Both the position numbers and the translations under genes were made by a program. Below are positions 48,414-58,039 of a stretch of 64,000 nucleotides of DNA, in pieces. How positions within the stretch are numbered: the first letter of the stretch is position 1; each line of letters starts with the position of its first letter. The notes under the pieces are model-generated. The model saw only the letters and a list, made by a program, of their open reading frames with translations, was not told where the DNA came from and did not search any database. This stretch comes from Rhodocyclales bacterium (GTDB lineage Bacteria; Pseudomonadota; Gammaproteobacteria; Burkholderiales; Rhodocyclaceae): positions 62,001 through 126,000 of the forward strand of contig JAQGMG010000022.1 of assembly GCA_028292485.1 (NCBI GenBank). The letters are read 5' to 3'.

Positions 48414-48866
48414 ATGGGAAAGCTCACGGATTTCCTTAATCTTGCGCATGACCGTGCCCGCCAATTGAAGCTGCCCTATGAAGGCGCGCTTACTCCTGCC
48501 GAAGCACACGCAGTGTTGCAGCTTGCACCAGGCTCAAAGCTTGTCGATGTGCGGACCCGCGCCGAACTCGACTGGGTGGGGCGCATCCCCGCGGCAGTCG
48601 AAATCGAGTGGAACTCATGGCCGGGCAACCAGGCAAACCAGAATTTTCTTGTGCAGCTCAAGCATCAGGTTGATCCGGAGTCGCTGGTGATGTTCATCTG
48701 TCGCAGCGGCGCACGCTCGCATGCCGCAGCAGTTGCTGCGAATACCGCCGGGTACTCGGCCTGTTACAACATCCTTGAAGGCTTCGAGGGCGATAAGGAT
48801 GTGAATAGCCATCGCGGTAACATTGGCGGCTGGCGCCATGGCGGATTGCCATGGGTACAATCCTGA
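48414..48866 (+). CDS. rhodanese-domain protein
   Basis: 150 residues from ATG 48414. One rhodanese domain: the family's DVRTRAELDWVGRIPAA and the active-site Cys in FICRSGARSH. A CRSGAR loop is typical of sulfurtransferases or related phosphatases; substrate unknown. It lies upstream of nadA by 51 bases on the same strand, so the two may be cotranscribed, though no functional link is known. Confidence 0.88.
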   Translation: MGKLTDFLNLAHDRARQLKLPYEGALTPAEAHAVLQLAPGSKLVDVRTRAELDWVGRIPAAVEIEWNSWPGNQANQNFLVQLKHQVDPESLVMFICRSGARSHAAAVAANTAGYSACYNILEGFEGDKDVNSHRGNIGGWRHGGLPWVQS

Positions 48867-48917
48867 TCAAATAGCTGTTCTGCTACGCTTCAATCAATGT
48901 TCTAGTTTCGACACCCC

Positions 48918-50018
48918 ATGCAAACCGCAACAATTTCATTCGATCGTTTCAACGCACTCAAGGATGCCGAGGCCCACGAACGCATCCGCGCAGCCAAGGG
49001 CAGGCTTGGCAAGCGCGTCGTCCTGCTCGTTCATCACTACCAGCGTGCCGATGTTTATCAGCATCACGATCTCACCGGCGACTCGTTGCGACTTTCGCGG
49101 CTGGCTTCCGAGACCGATGCCGAGTTCATCGTGTTCTGCGGCGTGCATTTCATGGCGGAGGTGGCGGACATCCTGTCATCACCGTCCCAGATCGCAATCC
49201 TTCCCGACCTGGCAGCAGGCTGCTCGATGGCCGACATGGCGAGTCTGGCCAAAGTCGAGCGCAGCTGGCGCGAACTGACCGAAGTGCTGGGCAATCCCGA
49301 CGAGCAGATCACCCCGGTCACGTATATCAATTCGGCAGCCGATCTGAAGGCTTTCTGCGGCGAGCATGGCGGCATTGTGTGCACTTCGTCGAACGCCCCG
49401 AAGATTCTCGACTGGAGCTTTGCACAACGCGAGAAAGTCCTGTTCTTCCCCGATCAGCATCTCGGTCGCTGGACCGGTCACAAGATGGGAATCCCGCTGG
49501 AAGACATGATCGTCTGGGACCCCGATCTGGAGTTCGGCGGCCACACGCCAGATGCGATCCGTAGGGCAAAAATGCTGTTGTGGAAGGGCCATTGCTCAGT
49601 GCACCAGATGTTCCAGCCTTCGCACATCATCAAATGGCGCAACCAGCATCCGGATGGTTTTGTCATATCGCATCCAGAAGCGTCATTTGAAGTCTGCAAA
49701 CAATCGGACTTCGTCGGCTCTACCGAGTACATTCTAAAGACCGTCAAGGCTGCGGACCCGAACACGAAGTGGCTTGTCGGCACCGAGCTGAATCTCGTCA
49801 GTCGCCTGGCCGAAGAAGTAAAAGCCGAAGGCAAGCTCGTGCAATTCATGTCGCCAACGGTCTGCATGTGCTCCACCATGCAGCGTATCGATCCGCAGCA
49901 TCTGGCATGGACGCTGGAAAATCTGGCCGAAGGCAAAGTGGTCAACCGCATCTCGGTGCCGACGCATGAGGCGCCTCTCGCCAAGCTCGCACTGGAACGC
50001 ATGCTGGCGGTGTCTTGA
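48918..50018 (+). CDS. nadA: quinolinate synthase A
   Basis: Condenses iminoaspartate with dihydroxyacetone phosphate to quinolinate in NAD synthesis; needs a 4Fe-4S cluster. 366 residues. Landmarks: LLVHHYQRADVYQHHD, CGVHFMAEVADIL, AGCSMADMA (Cys ligand), HPEASFEVC and the C-terminal SPTVCMCSTMQRIDP (further Cys). The end, VPTHEAPLAKLALERML, is conserved. The following gap is 104 bases before the Gly/Asp peptide gene. Confidence 0.96.
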   Translation: MQTATISFDRFNALKDAEAHERIRAAKGRLGKRVVLLVHHYQRADVYQHHDLTGDSLRLSRLASETDAEFIVFCGVHFMAEVADILSSPSQIAILPDLAAGCSMADMASLAKVERSWRELTEVLGNPDEQITPVTYINSAADLKAFCGEHGGIVCTSSNAPKILDWSFAQREKVLFFPDQHLGRWTGHKMGIPLEDMIVWDPDLEFGGHTPDAIRRAKMLLWKGHCSVHQMFQPSHIIKWRNQHPDGFVISHPEASFEVCKQSDFVGSTEYILKTVKAADPNTKWLVGTELNLVSRLAEEVKAEGKLVQFMSPTVCMCSTMQRIDPQHLAWTLENLAEGKVVNRISVPTHEAPLAKLALERMLAVS

Positions 50019-50122
50019 TGACAGCGCCATTCTGATTCTAATCAATATGGGTTACACTCGTTTTGCTGCTCGTGGGACAAGCCGAGCGGCCAAGTTTTCG
50101 CGAAACAATAACGGGAGAACCT

Positions 50123-50353
50123 ATGACCACCGACACAGAACTGAACGCCTCAAATGAGACCGGCCAACCCGAGGCTGGCACGACCAACTGGTCGCTGGCC
50201 CTGAATATCCGTAGTGCCCGTCGTGCCCGGTTGGCGGCAAGTCACAACGCCTCGTCGATGGACGGAGATGGTGGTGGCGGCGATGGTGGCGGTGACGGCG
50301 GTGATGACGGTGGCGGTGACGACGGTGGTGACGGTGGTGGCGATGGCGGCTGA
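50123..50353 (+). CDS. small peptide with Gly/Asp-only C-terminus, possible modified-peptide precursor
   Basis: Not recognised as a known family. ATG 50123 with GGGAGAACCT upstream gives 76 residues. Residues 1-46 are a polar leader with an amphipathic Arg/Ala segment (NIRSARRARLAASHN). Residues 47-76 contain only Gly (20) and Asp (10), ordered DGDGGGGDGGGD and so on. There is no signal peptide. An intrinsic terminator follows directly, then a 2-oxoglutarate/Fe(II) oxygenase and a DUF6817-type gene. A precursor whose Asp residues are hydroxylated by the oxygenase is my inference. A simple Ca-binding or low-complexity tail is the alternative. The 5' part is in the same frame as, but not continuous with, sequence after nadA. 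Confidence 0.7.
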   Translation: MTTDTELNASNETGQPEAGTTNWSLALNIRSARRARLAASHNASSMDGDGGGGDGGGDGGDDGGGDDGGDGGGDGG

Positions 50354-50371
50354 GAGCTGCTTCCGGATCAG

Positions 50372-50403
50372 AAAAAAAGGGCGTTATTGACGCCCTTTTT
50401 TTT
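50372..50403 (+). terminator. intrinsic terminator after the Gly/Asp peptide gene
   Basis: AAAAAAAGGGCG-TTATTGA-CGCCCTTTTTTTT: five-base GC stem, extended by A-T pairs, then an eight-T run. It sits 18 bases after the peptide stop and 50 bases before the oxygenase start, so most transcripts would end after the peptide gene. Confidence 0.88.
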
Positions 50404-50453
50404 GGTTACGATCAGGCATTATCCAGACTCCACCTCTTGCACGCAGGATTCGC

Positions 50454-51068
50454 ATGGACACACGGCCTGGTACCGATTTCGCCTTTGGCGACGTACGCAT
50501 CATTGATGGATGCATGCCAGAGGCATTGCATCAGGAGCTTGCAGATTTTTTCCAGGAGCCGATCTGGTTCTATGGATGGAAGTCGAACGGCAAGAAAGCC
50601 CAGGCGCCGAACTCGCACTGGAACGTGTTTTTTGCCGGTACGCTCAAGAACGAAACAGCGGGCAGTTGCGAAGCGGAGTTGATGGGCAACGAATTCTTCG
50701 GTCCCGTTCAGCAGCTGTGGTTATTACTCAAGGCCGGGCCGCTGGCCGGTCATGAGCCGGTACGCGTCTATGCCAACGCGCACACCTATGGCACAGATGG
50801 CTACGTGCATACCGATTCGGAAGATCACAACTATTACTCGACGATCTGTTATATGCATTCCGAGTGGCATCCCGACTGGGCCGGTGAGCTCGTGTTTTTC
50901 AATCAGGATCGCTCCGACATAACTGACGCGGTGTATCCACGGCCGGGCCGCATCGTGACTTTCCATGGCGCCGTGCCGCACTGTGCCCGGCCGCTATCGC
51001 GCGACTGCAGCGCCTTGCGCATTTCACTGGTTTACAAGACGCGCAAGATCGCCGGGGCCTGCGATTGA
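50454..51068 (+). CDS. 2-oxoglutarate/Fe(II)-dependent oxygenase (prolyl-4-hydroxylase-like)
   Basis: Non-haem iron oxygenase of 204 residues. Iron ligands His119 and Asp121 (GYVHTDSEDH) and distal His176 (GAVPHCARP) are in the usual HxD...H order; Arg189 (ALRISLVY) would bind 2-oxoglutarate. The size and fold match the prolyl-4-hydroxylase-like 2OG-FeII_Oxy_3 family, and no other domain is present. No signal peptide, so it acts in the cytoplasm. Its ribosome site is weak (CAGGATTCGC), and it follows the peptide-gene terminator. Its stop overlaps the next start. Likely target, by context, is the Asp-rich peptide. Confidence 0.85.
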   Translation: MDTRPGTDFAFGDVRIIDGCMPEALHQELADFFQEPIWFYGWKSNGKKAQAPNSHWNVFFAGTLKNETAGSCEAELMGNEFFGPVQQLWLLLKAGPLAGHEPVRVYANAHTYGTDGYVHTDSEDHNYYSTICYMHSEWHPDWAGELVFFNQDRSDITDAVYPRPGRIVTFHGAVPHCARPLSRDCSALRISLVYKTRKIAGACD

Positions 51069-51688
51069 GGTCTGCCGGTAAGCTGCCGGCGCAGCGCCGA
51101 CCACGCGATGCAAAATGCCGGGCTGCCATCGACCTGCTGATCGCCAGCGGCGCCGCCGAACTCGCTCACGCCAGCGACCGCAGTCTGCTGACTCACCTGG
51201 TGGGCACCGCGCGTTTGTTGCTTGCCTGGAACGCGCCCATCGACACGGTGCGTGCAGGTCTGTGCCATAGCATCTACGGCACCAACGCCTTTCGCAAGGC
51301 AAGCATCGCGCACACGCAACGTCCGGTGTTGCAGCGCGTCATCGGCCGTCGCGCCGAAGCACTCGTATGGCTGTTTTCCAGGCTGCAAAGGCCGGCAACC
51401 CTGTTGCGTGCCACGCATCACGGCACAACGCTTGTGAAGCAACGCTCGGGGCGCACTCGTCACCTCGACAGCTCTGCGCTGCAACAGCTTTTCATCCTTG
51501 AATGCGCCAATCTGTTTGACCAGGGCGTCTCCATGGCACGTGCCCGGCAGCTTCACGGACATGCGACCCGTCTGCCATGGTCACCCAGCCTCATGGTGCG
51601 AGCAATGCAGCGGCAGCGGCGGGACGCCCATCGCGCGCGCTGCAACGCGTTGAAGGTGCTTCGCAAGCCGCAGACCGCCTTGTCGTAG
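51065..51688 (+). CDS. DUF6817-type protein (HD-like), unknown
   Basis: 207 residues from TTG 51065, which overlaps the TGA of the oxygenase gene (TTGA), so translational coupling is likely. Residues 30-75 carry the motif pattern LTHLVGTARLLLAWNAPIDT and AGLCHSIYGTNAF that I recognise as the DUF6817 family. Invariant His, Ser and Tyr residues and the HL-x-G / H-S-x-Y-G-T arrangement recall metal-dependent HD hydrolases, but this is inference. The C-terminal part (130-207) is Arg-rich. No function is known. Close coupling with the oxygenase suggests a shared pathway. Confidence 0.72.
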   Translation: MRSAGKLPAQRRPRDAKCRAAIDLLIASGAAELAHASDRSLLTHLVGTARLLLAWNAPIDTVRAGLCHSIYGTNAFRKASIAHTQRPVLQRVIGRRAEALVWLFSRLQRPATLLRATHHGTTLVKQRSGRTRHLDSSALQQLFILECANLFDQGVSMARARQLHGHATRLPWSPSLMVRAMQRQRRDAHRARCNALKVLRKPQTALS

Positions 51689-51881
51689 GAGCCTCATTCG
51701 CTGCGCCATCCCGCTGCGATGCTCGATCGTCAGCCAGCCTTTCATCATGCCGGAATGAACTTCCAGCGTGCTGCATGTCTCCATCACGGCCGATGCGTCC
51801 CTAATTACGACAAAGCCGCCGTGCTATGCTTTTGAGCTCACACGCACTTGTCCGTGTCCGGCATCGTCCACCTTCGAACCC

Positions 51882-52508
51882 ATGCAACGCTTCCGTCTCA
51901 TTCGCTCCGCTGCCGCCGCGATCGCCCTCCTGTCGCTGAGCACCATTGCGTCTGCAGACATCTACACTTTTGTCGATGACAACGGCGTACCAAACTTCTC
52001 GGACCAGCAGACCGACCCGCGCGCCAAATTGTTCTGGCGCGACCTGAATGGCCCCAAGGGCATTGCGATGGAGTTGCGCCAGGACATATTGCGCAAACCG
52101 CCTGCGGCACTGAGCCCGCAGATCGAAGCCATTGCGCGCACCTACCGTCTGGAGCCCGCCCTGCTGGCAGCGCTGATTTCGGTAGAGAGCCGTTACAACC
52201 CGCTTGCGTTATCGCCGCGCGGGGCGAAGGGCCTGACCCAGCTCATGCCTGCAACGGCATTGCGTTATGGCGTGCGCAATGCCTTCGACGTGAAACAGAA
52301 TCTGCATGGCGGCGCGCGCTATCTGCGTGATCTGCTGGCGATGTTCAACGATGACGTGCATCTGGCGCTTGCCGCCTTCAACGCGGGTGAAGGCGCGGTG
52401 TTGAAGTACGGCCGCAAGATTCCGCCTTTTGCCGAGACGCAGCACTACGTGCCGCAAGTACTCTCCCAGCTCGCATTGCTGCGCCGCGCAGCACGCGAGG
52501 CCGAGTAA
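51882..52508 (+). CDS. secreted lytic transglycosylase with DUF4124 domain
   Basis: Cleaves peptidoglycan glycan strands. ATG 51882 gives 208 residues; a signal peptide ends near ASA (about 27). An N-terminal DUF4124-like unit (DIYTFVDDNGVPNFSDQ) is followed by the SLT domain (about 80-190) with catalytic Glu in ISVESRYNPLALSPRGAKGLTQLMP and AAFNAGEGAV. The open frame extends 38 codons upstream but lacks signal-peptide features. It follows the DUF6817 gene by 193 bases. Confidence 0.9.
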   Translation: MQRFRLIRSAAAAIALLSLSTIASADIYTFVDDNGVPNFSDQQTDPRAKLFWRDLNGPKGIAMELRQDILRKPPAALSPQIEAIARTYRLEPALLAALISVESRYNPLALSPRGAKGLTQLMPATALRYGVRNAFDVKQNLHGGARYLRDLLAMFNDDVHLALAAFNAGEGAVLKYGRKIPPFAETQHYVPQVLSQLALLRRAAREAE

Positions 52509-52535
52509 GCCCGATAAGCCCAGTGAGCCGCTGCA

Positions 52536-55313
52536 TCAAGCGCTCATCAGGTCGCGGAATACGTAAGGAAGAATCCCGCCGTGGCGGATGTATTCCGCTT
52601 CGATCGGCGTATCGACGCGCACCTTCAGGACCACACTCAACTGCTCGCCATCGGCACGCGTGACGCGCAAGGTAATGTCCTGCTGCGGCACGATGCCTGC
52701 CGCCAGACCTTCGATATCGAAAGTCTCGTTGCCGCTTATGCCGAGCGACTGCGCATTGTCTTCGCCCTTGAACTGCAAGGGCAGCACACCCATGCCCACC
52801 AGGTTGAAACGGTGGATGCGCTCGAAGCTGCGCGCCACCACCGCCTTGACGCCCAGGAGACGCGCGCCCTTGGCCGCCCAGTCGCGGCTCGAACCCGTAC
52901 CGTATTCCTCGCCCGCAAATACCAGCGTTGGCGTGCCCTGCTCGATGTAACCCATGGCAGCGTCGAAGATCGACATCAGCGCGTTGCCCGGCTGCTGCAA
53001 GGTCATGCCCCCTTCTACGCCCGAACCATCCTCACGCGGCGGCAACATCAGATTGCGGATACGCACGTTGGCAAAAGTCCCGCGCACCATGACATCGTGA
53101 TTGCCACGGCGTGAGCCATAGCTGTTGAAATCGCCAACGGCGACACCGTGCTGCTGCAAGTAGAGCCCTGCTGGCGAATTGGGCTTGATCGATCCGGCGG
53201 GGCTGATATGATCGGTCGTCACAGAATCGCCAAAAACCGCCAGCGCGCGTGCGTGGCGGATGTCCATTACGCCTTCCGGCTGCATGCCGATGTCCTTGAA
53301 GAACGGTGGCTCGGCAATATAGGTCGAAGCGTCCCAGGCATAGGTCAGTCCGGCACTGGTCGGGATGTCATTCCACAACGGATTGCTCTGCGCAAAGTCG
53401 TTGTAGAGTGAGCGATAGGTTTCCGGATCGCCCGAGAAACGCAGCAGCGCAGCGATCTCCTGCTGCGTCGGCCATATGTCACGCAAATATACCGGCTCAC
53501 CATTCTTGCCTGTGCCGAGCGGTTCGGTGTTCATATCGATGCGCACCGTACCGGCGAGCGCAAAGGCAACGACCAGCGGTGGGCTCATGAGAAAATTCGC
53601 CTTGATGTTCGGATGGATGCGCGCTTCGAAATTGCGGTTGCCCGACAGCACTGCTGCGCAGATCAGGTCGTGCGCCACGATGACGTCTTCGAGCCGCTTG
53701 TCGAGCGGGCCGGAATTGCCGATGCAGGTGGTGCAGCCGTAAGCGACGATGCCGAAGCCCAGCGCTTCGAGCGAAGGCATCAGCCCGGCACTTTCAAGAT
53801 AAGCGGCGACCACACGCGAGCCGGGCGCCAGCGAGGTCTTCACGCGTGGATTGACCTGGAGCCCATGCGCCACGGCCTTCTGCGCCAACAGGCCGGCAGC
53901 AAGCATGACGCTGGGATTCGAGGTATTGGTGCACGAAGTAATGGCGGCGATCAATACATCGCCTTCGCCGATGTCGACACCGCCCTTACCACCGCTCTCA
54001 CCTGTGTGTGCCGGCAGGCTGGTACCGTAGCGTTCGCTCAGTGCCGCAGGCGACTTGTTGTAGCCGCCCTCGCTCGCAGTCCGTGTCAGCAATTGCGTCA
54101 TCTGCGCACCGAGCTCCGGCAGTGCAATGCGATCCTGCGGACGCTTCGGGCCGGCAATGCTCGGCTGAATGCTCGCCAGGTCGATCTCGATGACTTCGCT
54201 ATAGTCGATCTGCCCTGCGCGTGGCATGCCAAACAGATTCTGTGCCTTGTAGTAGCTGGTGAAGGCGTCGATCTCCTGCGCTGTGCGCCCGGTCGCGGCA
54301 AGGTAACTGACTGTCTCTTCGTCGACCGGGAAGAAGCCCATCGTGGCGCCGTACTCGGGCGCCATATTGGCAATCGTTGCCCGATCCGGCAGCCCCAGCG
54401 TCGCCGCACCTTCGCCAAAGAATTCGACGAACTTTCCAACCACCTTGGCCTTGCGCAAGACCTCGGTGACGTTCAATACGAGGTCGGTCGCCGTCACGCC
54501 TTCGCGCAGGTGGCCGCTCATGTGTACGCCAACGACATCCGGCGTGAGGATATACAACGGCTGCCCGAGCATGCCGGCCTCCGCCTCGATACCACCAACC
54601 CCCCAGCCCACCACGCCCAGGCCATTGATCATGGTCGTATGCGAATCGGTGCCAACCAGCGTATCCGGGTAATACACGCCATCCTTTTGCCATACGCCAC
54701 GTGCCAGGTATTCCAGGTTCACCTGGTGCACGATGCCGACACCCGGCGGTACGACGCGGAAGCTCTCGAAAGCCTGCATTCCCCACTTGATGAAACGGTA
54801 GCGCTCGGCATTGCGCTTGAACTCGATACGCATATTCAGATCGAGCGCATTGGCGGCGTTGAAATGATCTACCTGCACCGAGTGATCGACCACCAGGTCG
54901 ACCGGCACCAGCGGTTCGACGCTTTTGACGTCATGTGCCATGCGCGCTGCGGCACTGCGCATCGCTGCAAGGTCACACAGCAGCGGCACACCGGTGAAAT
55001 CCTGCAGCACAATGCGCGCGACGACAAAGGGAATCTCGGCAACGCGTGGCGCGGTAGCCTGCCAGTTCGCCACGGCACGCACATGACTTTCGAGAATGCG
55101 CGTACCGTCGCAGTTGCGCAGCAAGGATTCGAGCACGATGCGTATCGAAACCGGCAGGCGCGAAATCGGCCCGACCCCTTGTTGCTCGAGCTGTGGCAAG
55201 GAATAGAATTTGCCGCTGCGTTGATGGTTGCCACCCTCACCCGCAGTGCCAATGCTGAGCTCCTGCAAGGTATTGAAGGTGTCGTTTGGTTGGCTCGCGT
55301 CGACTTGCATCAT
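52536..55313 (-). CDS. acnA: aconitate hydratase A
   Basis: Isomerises citrate to isocitrate in the citric acid cycle via a 4Fe-4S cluster. The start MMQVDASQ at 55313 is preferred to 55328 because AGGAG sits 6-10 bases before it; this gives 925 residues. Cys ligands: SCTNTSNP and [11 protein letters not shown]. Other features are [27 protein letters not shown] and [16 protein letters not shown], all typical of AcnA. Divergent to fumC across 71 bases, so two cycle genes share a control region. Confidence 0.97.
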   Translation of the reverse strand: MMQVDASQPNDTFNTLQELSIGTAGEGGNHQRSGKFYSLPQLEQQGVGPISRLPVSIRIVLESLLRNCDGTRILESHVRAVANWQATAPRVAEIPFVVARIVLQDFTGVPLLCDLAAMRSAAARMAHDVKSVEPLVPVDLVVDHSVQVDHFNAANALDLNMRIEFKRNAERYRFIKWGMQAFESFRVVPPGVGIVHQVNLEYLARGVWQKDGVYYPDTLVGTDSHTTMINGLGVVGWGVGGIEAEAGMLGQPLYILTPDVVGVHMSGHLREGVTATDLVLNVTEVLRKAKVVGKFVEFFGEGAATLGLPDRATIANMAPEYGATMGFFPVDEETVSYLAATGRTAQEIDAFTSYYKAQNLFGMPRAGQIDYSEVIEIDLASIQPSIAGPKRPQDRIALPELGAQMTQLLTRTASEGGYNKSPAALSERYGTSLPAHTGESGGKGGVDIGEGDVLIAAITSCTNTSNPSVMLAAGLLAQKAVAHGLQVNPRVKTSLAPGSRVVAAYLESAGLMPSLEALGFGIVAYGCTTCIGNSGPLDKRLEDVIVAHDLICAAVLSGNRNFEARIHPNIKANFLMSPPLVVAFALAGTVRIDMNTEPLGTGKNGEPVYLRDIWPTQQEIAALLRFSGDPETYRSLYNDFAQSNPLWNDIPTSAGLTYAWDASTYIAEPPFFKDIGMQPEGVMDIRHARALAVFGDSVTTDHISPAGSIKPNSPAGLYLQQHGVAVGDFNSYGSRRGNHDVMVRGTFANVRIRNLMLPPREDGSGVEGGMTLQQPGNALMSIFDAAMGYIEQGTPTLVFAGEEYGTGSSRDWAAKGARLLGVKAVVARSFERIHRFNLVGMGVLPLQFKGEDNAQSLGISGNETFDIEGLAAGIVPQQDITLRVTRADGEQLSVVLKVRVDTPIEAEYIRHGGILPYVFRDLMSA

Positions 55314-55384
55314 TTCAAGCTCCTGCATTGACTAGATTGAAGTGTAGGTCACGTTGTATCACCCACGATCACGCGGAGAGCATC

Positions 55385-56806
55385 ATGGCAGCAGTACCAA
55401 CGACACGTATGGAACACGACTCGTTCGGCGACATCGAAGTTCCCGCCGGGCACCTGTGGGGCGCACAGACGCAACGCTCGCTGGAGTTCTTCCGCATTTC
55501 CACCGAGAAAATGCCAGCCGAGCTGATCCTCGCATTGACTGCCGTCAAACGCGCCTGTGCGGTCGTCAATCGCGATCTCGGCCTGCTCGATGCGACCAAG
55601 GCAGACGCCATCGCGGCAGCAGCCGACGAAGTGCTTGCCGACAGGCTCAGCGGAGCCTTCCAGGGCGAGTTTCCGCTAGCGATCTGGCAGACCGGCTCGG
55701 GCACCCAGACCAATATGAACGTCAACGAGGTGCTGGCCAACCGCGCCTCCGAGTTGCTCGGCGGCGAGCGTGGCATGGCGCGCCTCCTGCACCCCAACGA
55801 CGACGTCAATCGTGGCCAGTCTTCCAACGACATCTTCCCGACCGCCATGCATGTCGCCGCCACGCTGAGTCTCGCCAACGAACTGCTGCCATCCCTGCAG
55901 CTGCTGCGCAGCACGCTGGCCGCGAAATCTGCCGCCTTTGCAGACATCGTCAAGATCGGCCGTACGCATTTGCAGGACGCCACACCGCTCACCCTCGGCC
56001 AGGAATTCTCGGGCTATGTAGCGCAACTCGACCATGCCCAGACCGCCATCACCGCCACACTCGGCCCGCTGTGCGAACTGGCGGTCGGCGGCACGGCCGT
56101 CGGCACCGGCCTGAACACGCACGCCGAGTTCGGCGACCGCGTGGCGGCGGAACTCACGCGCGCTTGCGGCCAGTTGTTCCGCAGTGCCGACAACAAGTTT
56201 GCCGCACTGGCCGGGCATGACGCCATCATGGGTACGCATGGGGCCTTGAAGATGCTGGCAACGGCGCTCATGAAAATCGCCAACGATGTGCGCTGGCTCG
56301 CTTCGGGGCCGCGCTCCGGGCTGGGCGAGCTGCGCATCCCCGAGAACGAACCGGGCAGTTCCATCATGCCGGGCAAGGTCAATCCTACCCAATGCGAAGC
56401 ACTCACCATGCTGTGTTGCCAGGTCTTCGGCAATGATGTCGCGATCACCATGGGAGCGGCCTCCGGCAATTTCGAGCTGAATGTTTTCAAGCCGCTGATT
56501 GCGCACAACTTCCTGCAGAGCGTACGGCTGCTCACAGACGGCATGCGCAGTTTCGAAGCGCATTGCGTGCGCGGCATCGAGGCCGACGAGACGCGCATCG
56601 CGGAGCTGCTGTCGCGCTCATTGATGCTGGTCACCGCGCTGGCGCCGCACATCGGTTACGACAAGGCCGCGCAAATCGCCAAGCATGCCCACAAGACGGG
56701 CTCCAGTCTGCGCGAGGCCGCCCTCGCCCTGAAATATGTCACCGGCGAGCAATATGCGGAATGGGTCGTGGCAAAAAACATGGTTCATCCGGACCTCACC
56801 GATTGA
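55385..56806 (+). CDS. fumC: fumarate hydratase, class II
   Basis: Oxygen-stable, iron-free fumarase that interconverts fumarate and malate. ATG 55385 with GGAGAGCATC upstream gives 473 residues. The class II signature [13 protein letters not shown] and the substrate sites [15 protein letters not shown] and [17 protein letters not shown] are intact. A start at 55286 is open but overlaps acnA. Pairs with acnA on the opposite strand. Confidence 0.97.
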   Translation: MAAVPTTRMEHDSFGDIEVPAGHLWGAQTQRSLEFFRISTEKMPAELILALTAVKRACAVVNRDLGLLDATKADAIAAAADEVLADRLSGAFQGEFPLAIWQTGSGTQTNMNVNEVLANRASELLGGERGMARLLHPNDDVNRGQSSNDIFPTAMHVAATLSLANELLPSLQLLRSTLAAKSAAFADIVKIGRTHLQDATPLTLGQEFSGYVAQLDHAQTAITATLGPLCELAVGGTAVGTGLNTHAEFGDRVAAELTRACGQLFRSADNKFAALAGHDAIMGTHGALKMLATALMKIANDVRWLASGPRSGLGELRIPENEPGSSIMPGKVNPTQCEALTMLCCQVFGNDVAITMGAASGNFELNVFKPLIAHNFLQSVRLLTDGMRSFEAHCVRGIEADETRIAELLSRSLMLVTALAPHIGYDKAAQIAKHAHKTGSSLREAALALKYVTGEQYAEWVVAKNMVHPDLTD

Positions 56807-57270
56807 CGCGGTGATCGCATGGGCACGCTGCGCGCATGCCTATGGAAATTTTGCCTTGGTCTCGCGCAATTTACGCGTCCGGACATCGTCGTCGTCCATC
56901 GCCTTCCGCCTTGGCTGCAGCGCTGAGAATCGGCCCGCATTACGCCCACATCGAGCGACCAGGAACCGGTCATGACGCCGGTAAATCGAGGCCTCCACCG
57001 GCGACCGTGCAGGGCCTGCCTGCTTTCAAACCAGGCACACGGCCGCTGCGCAATCCTGCAATGTGTTCGCCGTCGCACCGACTCCTCCTTGTACGAAGCG
57101 CAGATTTACGACTCAGGAACCTCCCCGAAACACCCGGGAGAGGATCTTGCTGCACGACAGCCTGCAGAGAAATTGCCGGCCTGAAAACCGGTGATTCATC
57201 AAGCGTTCGAGTACCGAAAAGCGGGGTCAATTCCGGTCCCGTGTCAATGCAGTTGATAAAGGAGAACACC
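56807..57270. other. gap between fumC and the DUF883-like gene
   Basis: A 464-base gap. One open frame runs through it into the DUF883-like gene, but it lacks family features and codon pattern, so I do not call it. Two GGAACC motifs (56959-56965 and 57117-57122) could be -35 boxes of an extracytoplasmic-function sigma factor; no matching -10 was convincing. Confidence 0.45.
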
Positions 57271-57588
57271 ATGGAAGCCATTGGAAAGTTCGAGGGATCG
57301 AATTCCGTCAATAGCGCGCACAACACCATCAACAAGGCAGCCGATGCCGCACGTCCGGCAGTGGATCGCATCGCCAACGGCGCGCACCAGGCAGTCGATC
57401 GCCTGGCCGAAGTCGCTTCGAGCGCCGCCGATACGCTCAGTGTGCGTGGCGCGCAGATTCGCGACGCTCAGGCCAAGCTCGCCGGTCAGGCACGCGGCTA
57501 TGTCAGCACCCATCCGCTTGCCACCGTCGGTATCGCGCTTGCAGCCGGCTTCCTGCTCAGCCGCCTGTTCAGCAGCTCTTCACGTTGA
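57271..57588 (+). CDS. DUF883/ElaB-YqjD-like membrane-anchored protein
   Basis: 105 residues from ATG 57271, preceded by AAAGGAGAACACC. Residues 10-80 are amphipathic helix with Ala-rich coiled coil (AADAARPAVDRIANGAHQ), and a C-terminal hydrophobic segment ends at SSR (THPLATVGIALAAGFLLSRLF). This is the layout of the YqjD/ElaB family, tail-anchored proteins thought to bind ribosomes in stationary phase in Escherichia coli. It heads a three-gene set with YqjE- and YqjK-like genes. Confidence 0.85.
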   Translation: MEAIGKFEGSNSVNSAHNTINKAADAARPAVDRIANGAHQAVDRLAEVASSAADTLSVRGAQIRDAQAKLAGQARGYVSTHPLATVGIALAAGFLLSRLFSSSSR

Positions 57589-57601
57589 GCCGCAGCTGAC
57601 A

Positions 57602-58039
57602 ATGCAAGCCCAGCTCTCCCCGGACGAAATTGCCTCTGCCAACAGGCGGGACGGGGCCAGCAGCGAGCCTCCCGGTGTCTTCGATAGCGTGAAGTCATTG
57701 GGAGGTTCGTTGTACGGCCTGGCGCACGACCATTTGCGCATCATCTCGCTTGAGACGCGCCTGGCCGGTGAGAGCCTGGTGAACATGATTGCCGCCGGTG
57801 TCGTGCTGGCCGTACTCGTCGTGAGTGCGTGGCTGATGCTGGTGGCGATCGGCGTGATGTTGCTGGTCGATAGCGGTGTCGTCATCATTGCCGCGCTGCT
57901 CCTGGCGGCCGCCGTGAACCTCGGCATTGCATTCGTCCTGTTTCGCGCAATCCGCAACATGAGCCATCATCTCGGATTCCCCGCGACCATTCGCAGCCTT
58001 GGCAACAAGAGCGGCGCGGTGCACGGGGGCGAATCATGA
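57602..58039 (+). CDS. YqjE-like phage-holin-family membrane protein
   Basis: 145 residues with two long transmembrane segments at about 59-82 and 86-110 and a short amphipathic N-terminus. It matches the YqjE/DUF1469 family, which is found with YqjD and YqjK genes. Starts 13 bases after the previous gene and its stop overlaps the next start (ATGA). Function unproven. Confidence 0.84.
   Translation: MQAQLSPDEIASANRRDGASSEPPGVFDSVKSLGGSLYGLAHDHLRIISLETRLAGESLVNMIAAGVVLAVLVVSAWLMLVAIGVMLLVDSGVVIIAALLLAAAVNLGIAFVLFRAIRNMSHHLGFPATIRSLGNKSGAVHGGES

Noticed and set aside
50272-50350. GGD-rich tail considered as an RTX calcium-binding repeat
   Set aside because: RTX needs GGxGxDxxx nonapeptides with hydrophobic residues; here only Gly and Asp occur without a regular nine-residue period and no secretion signal is seen.
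53613-55331. Long plus-strand open frame (572 codons) opposite acnA
   Set aside because: Shadow of acnA with no recognisable domain and no ribosome site.
56836-57270. N-terminal extension of the DUF883-like gene
   Set aside because: Open frame continues upstream, but the ribosome site AAAGGAGAACACC directly before 57271 and family length favour the short start.
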